From positions 25,770,217-25,834,216 of the forward strand of contig OX439005.1 of the NCBI GenBank assembly GCA_949316495.1: a stretch of DNA of 64,000 bases. The letters are read 5' to 3'. A program made the position numbers and the translations under genes. Positions 58,568 through 64,000 of this stretch are shown here, in pieces. Below the pieces are notes generated by a model. The model did not search any database, was not told where the DNA came from, and worked only from the letters and a program-made list of their open reading frames with translations. Source of the DNA: Amphiduros pacificus (Eukaryota > Annelida > Polychaeta > Phyllodocida > Hesionidae). Positions within the stretch are counted from its first letter, which is position 1. The number at the start of each line of letters is the position of its first letter.

Positions 58568-61500
58568 GTAAGTTACATTTATGTACAGTCTTATAGTGTT
58601 TGTTCTTTGCTTAAGAATTAAGTAATTCACGTTTTTGTGCCAATTTTTAGTAAGACTAGATCAGGCCTGATAGGGAAACATTTAAAGCTGAGGAGCCTTT
58701 TAAACCTTTAATCCTGGTAATAGGCATTTTGGGCCATTGAAACCTTAAAGACCTTTTTTATGGAAAACAGAAAAATTGCCTTTTTCATAAGGACTTATCA
58801 AAAAAGCTAGTTTGGTGAATCTTAATTATAGCTATAAGCAAATGTCTCCAAATGAAACAAAAACTGCTTGAGCTCGAGAGCTCCATTGGCTTTGCAAGAT
58901 TAAAGCTTCCAAGCTGTAGCCACAAGTATCCAGCTGGAAACATTTAATAAAATTTACAACGATGTTTCCAATGTCAGCCTATATTTAATCTTTTCAAAGC
59001 ATTTAATTACAAAACTTTGAAAAATCTTGAGTACCAGGCCTGCAAAAGGCTGTAATTTATTTTTATCTTCCCACTTTCCACTTTATTATTTTTAAAAAAT
59101 TATGGAGGTTGGTAATTTTTTTTTGACAAGTGGCATGAAAGGTGATTCATAGTGAAAATGTCATCCTGTGACTTTAGTATCCGGTATCTGTGAATCGTAA
59201 TAATAATCACAATGTTAATGAGGAGTTTATGTTGACATTTACAGGTCCACCAAGCTAACAGAGTGCCATGCAGCCTGCAAGGCTCAGCATAAAGCCAAGG
59301 AATTGTTCAAATGTGGCCTATGTGAAAAAAAATTCAAGCATCATTCAGTCATGGTGATGCACGAGTCACAGTGCAGGGGTGACAAAAGGAAATCCAACTC
59401 AAACCTAAGGAATCACTGTGATGGAAATGAGAAACATGAGAGTGATGTGGCAGGAGAAATATCAACTTCAGGTAAAGAGGGTCTGGTAGCAATGGAGGCA
59501 GAACAAGAACATGCACCAGATATCCATATTGTCATTCTAACATAGATTTGACTGTGTTAAAATAAATAAATAAATCTAGGGGCAGTTGTTTTGTCATATG
59601 AAAATTAAATTATCAAGACTGCTTAGGCTTATATTACTTGACATTTTGGTTCTGATATTATATATGTTTCTGCACCGTGTTTCAGATGGTAGTGCATCGA
59701 GTGGCTCCACAGAACAGAAACGTTTCCAGTGTGCCAAATGTTCAGAGCAGTTTAATTCCTATCGCAATCTATTTGTGCATTCCAAAAATGCCCATAATGA
59801 TGTACCAGATGGCAGTACAGAGAACGCGGGAGGGTTCCTGTGTAAGCTGTGTCCCGTAGGATTCTCCTCCGATTACTTTCTGAGAAAGCATACTGTCGAG
59901 GTGCACCATGATGAGGAATACATTGGAATAACCAAGTGCAATATATGTGCCAAAACCTTTCTCTACAAACGCTTACTTCAAGAGCACATATGGGCTGAGC
60001 ACGATCGAGAGAAGCGCCACATGTGTCAAGCCTGTGGCAGATCATACCTGCGACATTCCTCACTGCGTAATCATATCATCAGTGCACACCCTGACAACCA
60101 GGTGGCAGTTGTGTATAAGGATGTTATTGTCAAACTGAATAAAGGTTGTAAGATTTGCGGCGCTACTTTCCGTTCCGAGTTTGGTTATAAGTCCCATATG
60201 ATGAAACATACAGGGAGAAAGTCTATGTACACATGTGCCACATGTGAAAAGAAGTTTGGTAACATTGCACAGTTCAAAGCTCATACCCGCACGCACACCA
60301 AACGTAAAATATTCCGATGCCCAGTTTGTCTTAAGATGTTTGTCAATGAGGGTACACTTCACAATCACCTATACAGGTACAAAATCCATGGTGTCCAAAA
60401 GAAATACACAAGAAAGGAGTTAATGATAGAGTCTGAGGCCCCGGATGAGAGTGACATGGCAGAAATAATGAAACATAAAACTTATGTGAAGAAAGGAAGA
60501 CCTGCTATTAATCGCTGGTCTGTTGTAAACAACAGATCTTCAGTAGATTCAAGTGACTGTTTAGTCTCAGAGGTTCCTGGCACGGATGTCAACTGTGATA
60601 AAGATGGAAATGCCAAGAATGAACCTTCAGGTCAAACACAGGAGGTAATACACCATGGAGCAGACACAGAAAATATAAATGTACATCAGGAGTTAGAAAT
60701 GGAATGTGCAGAGAGTCCTGACCAGAGTGATGATGAGATTCCTGATTCCAGTAATGACACAAGTCAAATTATGGAAGAACCATCCGACATAAAAACAGAA
60801 GAGAATAGCTGTAATGTGCACTTAGAAACAGAAGAGGTTGGTTGTGATGTGCACTTAGAAACAGAAAAGGTTGGTTGTGATGTGCACTTAGAAACAGAAG
60901 AGGTTGGTAATGATACACACTTAGAAACAGAAGAGGATAGCTGTGATGTGCACTTAGAAACAGAAGATGTTGGTTTTGATGCACACTTAGAAACAGAAGA
61001 GGTTGGTAATGATACACACCTAGAAACAGAAGAAGTTGGTTATGATGCACACTTAGAAACAAAAGAGGTTGGTAATGATACACACATAGAAACAGAAGAG
61101 GTTGGATATGATGCACACTTAGAAACAGAAGAGGATGGTTATGATACACACCTAGAAACAGAAGAGGATAGTGACATACACTTGGAAACAGAAAGCATCG
61201 GACATGGCACAAACACAGAGACAGGAAATTTTGATCCAAATATAAAAAATGAGGATACTGATTATCCTGTAACAGAGGAGACAGATCAGGATTCAAATCC
61301 AAAGCCAGAAGATGCCAATCACAGTCCAAACATTGAGACACATCCTTTCAAAATTGAGTGCACTGAGAGAGAATGTGAGAGTGTCAGTGATGCCAGAGCC
61401 AGCCAGTGTACCACGAGCATGGACAGTAGTAACAGAGTGCCTCAGGCAAGTCATAGTGCTAGTGGAGCAAGCATTGAGGAAGTTGTACCTGGGGAGGTGG

Positions 61501-61637
61501 CGCCACCGGCAGCAGCAAGCAAACCAGACCTATGTTACATACAAGTAGGGGAGAAAGTTGTGCAAGTCCCGTTTTCCTTGTTAAACAAAAAAGATGGAAA
61601 ATCAGGACCTGTTGTACTTCAGATCCCAAACCTTTAA
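57753..61637 (+). CDS. C2H2 zinc-finger protein, three exons, 997 aa
   Basis: Exons 57753-58567, 59245-59471 and 59686-61637 join in frame (splice borders CCA|GTAAGT, ACAG|GTCC, TCAG|GTAAAG, TTTCAG|ATGG). Exon 1 has a basic Lys-rich start, a Glu/Asp region, a BED-like finger CIYC...HLKERH, and C2H2 fingers CQFC...HMRKQH and CTDADC...HIESDRH. Exon 2 has one finger (CGLC...HESQC, a C2HC type). Exon 3 has seven more: CAKC, CKLC, CNIC, CQAC, CKIC, CATC and CPVC, the last with spacing HLYRYKIH. A KKGRP hook-like motif follows, then an acidic region with about 12 copies of an 11-residue repeat (HLETEEVGCDV), and a C-terminal block CYIQVGEKVVQVPFSLLNKK. It is presumably a nuclear DNA-binding regulator; the target is unknown and no orthologue is claimed. 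The ATG at 57753 is the first in frame after the open upstream stretch. A possible poly(A) signal is at 62449. Confidence 0.88.
59245..59471 (+). CDS. Zinc-finger gene exon 2
   Basis: Encodes STKLTECHAACKAQHKAKEL, the finger FKCGLCEKKFKHHSVMVMHE, then a hydrophilic linker; donor TCAG|GTAAAG. Confidence 0.87.
59686..61637 (+). CDS. Zinc-finger gene exon 3
   Basis: Acceptor GTGTTTCAG. It carries the seven-finger array (59727-60390), the acidic repeat region (about 60810-61195) and the stop at 61635-61637. A 190-codon - strand frame over the acidic repeat is a shadow. Confidence 0.9.
60810..61197 (+). repeat. 33-bp coding tandem repeat, about 12 copies
   Basis: The unit GCACTTAGAAACAGAAGAGG and following bases encodes HLETEEVG plus three variable residues. 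All copies keep the reading frame, and many changes fall at the same three variable positions (CD/ND/YD/FD, V/T/A). Confidence 0.93.
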
Positions 61638-63652
61638 TATAATGAGCAGACTGAATTATTGTGTGTGTGTGTGTGAGTGTATGTACACATATATTGGCAG
61701 ACTTTGGCACACTTGAGGTGTGTAATATTTAACATTTTTATTGTTAATGATGAAGCATAAGGAGATTTTCTTCCTTAAAATATCACACTCTGATTTGTGT
61801 GAAAATATCACTTTTATTGCTACTGTATTTACTCGAATATAAGACGACTTGTGTATAAGCCCCGACATTATCACAATATACGACATGCATGTGCAACACG
61901 AGGTCGTCATTTTGAAAAGTGGAAGTGACGAGGAGAAGCTCTTTTGACGCAAAAACTAAGAGCTTCTTCCCCTTCTGCTTTTCAGAATGACGACCTCATG
62001 TTGCGTAAGCATATATTGTTAAACTCACAGTTTCTCCAACTTTTGCTTAATTTACAATTATTAAATGAAGGCAGACTACCGTTGAGGCATGGTAAAATAT
62101 TTTTATGTGTATTATAAGCCAAATATATTAATTATATAGCCGTTGGGAGAGTTTGTATCTGAGCGAAGTTTATTTACCTTTCACGATAATCAATTCTTAC
62201 CGTAAATCACCGTCCACGGGTTGCCCTTGTGTATAAGACAACCCCCCCCAAAACATTAACTGAAAGTTTGGGTACGAAAACCTAGTCTGATTTTATGACA
62301 AAATGAAGCTATGTCTGTTGAACTGAATTTATTGTTGAAAGTCAAAGAAATTCATATTTCTTTTCAATCAACTCTGATATGTCAGGTACTGTGTGGCTGA
62401 TATCAATATTAAAACAATGATGCTTGATTAATAGCTGACCATAATGCTAATAAAGCTAATCTTAACTTCAATAATATGTGTGCACTATTTTATATATATG
62501 CTTCAGTATATTACACTAGACCATCCAAAGCTGCCCCAAATGACCCTGTTGCCAGTTAATTTGAACATTTTTTCTCTTAGTTGTTTAAAGGGGGAGTTCC
62601 TAATAATCTAACCTTTTTTTTTTTTAACATGTAATGAAATATATGGTAATAAGATATCATATCACACACATCCTACATTAATCTGGCCAACTGTTTATTT
62701 ACAAAGTGGATCTTTGTTGTGGCAGCAGGCTGTCCTGGAAAGAAAGGTCGGGTTCGGGAGGGTAATAAAACTTCGGAGATTATACGTCACGGGTGTAACT
62801 CCTCATCCCGGGAAACCGGGTCTCACTATGGTAGGTGAAGCTGGCCCCTCAACATGTACTCAAAATAAGCTGCTCTCATTGTCAGGGGAATTCTGTGTTA
62901 TAAATATTTGCAACAAAAGTAATTGACAAGGGATCAATGTTTTCAATTCCCCAAATATTGTGGCAACAAAAGTTTGAAATACACAAAATACGCAGGTTTG
63001 AAACACAACCAGGGTTATCTATGAAGAGAACATTTTGTTCTTGAGTCAGGATATGGTAACAGTTGGGCCTGAAACAATGACTACCAGAGGTTCCCAAGGC
63101 TAAAATGAACTGTAATTCTTATTAGACCACATCACAAACCTAGTGATGATTAGATTAGCTGAACAGAGGTCATTTCACAATCCACAAAACAGAGGAAAGA
63201 AGTTCTAGACAAGTCTCCACTACTGATGTCATGATCAAGTGGCAGTGTCAGAAACACTAGCATACAAGGTCAGGGTGCTGAAATGAGAGGTGAATGTAGA
63301 TACCTCAGTGATTCAATGTGTTGTCCCCAGGAAAACATTTACCAAAATATTGTCAAATTTAAAGAAAATGGTCCTTAATTTTAAAACCTCTTTTAACAAT
63401 AATTATTTAATATGAACATGTTTGTGATATGCAAGTCTTTTCAAGATTTTAAACTTTGAGTATATACTTTGTGGTCCATACAAATGACTGAAAAATAAGA
63501 TAAGTTAAATCGCATGGCCATGGTTCGTGTTTTGTTTTCATAATTGTTAATTGGCACAGTGTGATATGTTGTGTTATAACATACTATCTGCTATCATAAC
63601 ATATACTATTTTGATTTGTTGAAGATCATCCCCACTGTCAGACTCTTCTCAA
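61638..63652. other. Region right of the zinc-finger gene
   Basis: A (GT)n run lies at 61660-61680. Apart from the element at 61821 no gene is seen. The words GGGTAATAAAA and CTTCGGAGAT at 62758-62780 recur at 63917-63955. Confidence 0.45.
61821..62275. mobile_element. MITE-like element with AATATAAGACGA start
   Basis: Begins TACTGTATTTACTCGAATAT, then AAGACGACTTGTG, and near its right end has CCTTGTGTATAAGACAACCC. Inside, GCAACACGAGGTCGTCATTT at 61893 is repeated inverted as AATGACGACCTCATGTTGCG (about 61987-62006) around a short centre, a long imperfect foldback. The AATATAAGACGA end is widespread in animal genomes. The right boundary is not clear. Confidence 0.65.
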
Positions 63653-63856
63653 TCACAGTTTGCAGGCTACAAGTCTTGTTTGTTGTGGGGGGTCAAATTG
63701 CCATCCCTGAACTTTACCCTGCTCAATAAAGCTACCTGAAGGTGGCTCAGACCCACTTCTTTCATCCTCAGATGATCCACATAAACTTTGGACCTCCACT
63801 ATGTCAGAAACACTTGTTGAACAATCACTATCTGTAAAATCTCCCTCCGACTCCAT
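63653..63856 (-). CDS. Hypothetical acidic N-terminal exon
   Basis: ATG in a good context (ATCATGG) opens 67 codons: MESEGDFTDSDCSTSVSDIV, then Ser/Glu-rich sequence and GKVQGWQFDPPQQTRL. A donor-like CAAG|GTAAAG lies inside (after FIEQ), so the first exon may end there. The layout of an acidic leader followed by a (Q/R)P/GWQFDP-like box recalls invertebrate P2X7-like intracellular-domain proteins, but this is weak. No further exons were recognised to the left. Confidence 0.35.
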   Translation of the reverse strand: MESEGDFTDSDCSTSVSDIVEVQSLCGSSEDERSGSEPPSGSFIEQGKVQGWQFDPPQQTRLVACKL

Positions 63857-64000
63857 GATGCTGGGCTAGGGGTTTTCCCAAAATGTTACACTCTCTACGT
63901 CACCACCCCATGTGACAGGGGGTAATAAAATTCCGGACTGACTTCGGAGATATGTCATGATCCAAACTTTGAAGTGAAATTTGATCATCACAACGTTTAC

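Noticed and set aside
60769-61341. 190-codon - strand ORF over the zinc-finger gene
   Set aside because: Antisense shadow of the 33-bp coding repeat.

Overview
The window is nuclear DNA of an animal. It has spliceosomal introns with GT..AG borders, AATAAA poly(A) signals, a centrosome/cilium gene, C2H2 zinc fingers, LINEs, a tRNA-derived SINE and many micro- and minisatellites. The repeat style (ERR-like TCAAGGTCA satellites, TA-flanked foldback elements, AT-rich introns) suggests an aquatic invertebrate; the species cannot be told from this sequence alone.

The main gene is a TALPID3 (KIAA0586) orthologue on the + strand. I can place 22 coding exons from 13616 to 49830, about 1485 codons, with reading phases that agree at every junction but one (36227 to 43747). 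Its 5' coding exons lie to the left of 13616 and were not found. Its 3' UTR probably ends near 51.1 kb. The protein is a centrosomal/basal-body factor needed for ciliogenesis and Hedgehog signalling in animals where it has been studied. The introns hold most of the repeat content: a SINE cluster (15.0-16.1 kb), GATGATCTGGAT-type minisatellites (19.9-21.3 kb), foldback elements (27.1, 33.1, 36.7 and 46.4 kb), a decayed LINE (39.1-40.2 kb) and a dimeric ~147-bp satellite (47.0-48.9 kb). On the opposite strand of the largest intron is an intronless class A GPCR with a stop codon exactly at the Arg of the DRY-type motif, a 4-bp slippage frameshift and a perfect 63-bp duplication. A second antisense intronic ORF (100 aa, 45513-45815) has a TATA-like box, a good Kozak context and a poly(A) signal.

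The left 13.6 kb has no gene I can support. It is dominated by unrelated or serially derived minisatellites with units of 77, 55, 25, 24, 22 and 87 bp. The stretch from 7.06 to 10.43 kb looks like one ancestral GTCACTGTTATCAGT-type repeat that changed and re-amplified several times.

The right part holds an NSRP1 (nuclear speckle splicing regulator) gene on the - strand with an uninterrupted 452-codon CDS, tail-to-tail with TALPID3. Next come a 5'-truncated CR1/Jockey-group LINE with an open RT frame (55.4-57.1 kb) and a three-exon C2H2 zinc-finger gene on the + strand (57753-61637, 997 aa), whose C-terminal part carries an acidic 11-residue tandem repeat. A short acidic first-exon-like ORF lies on the - strand at 63653-63856. 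No LTR elements or retrovirus-like elements were recognised, and there are no CRISPR arrays or prokaryotic features.
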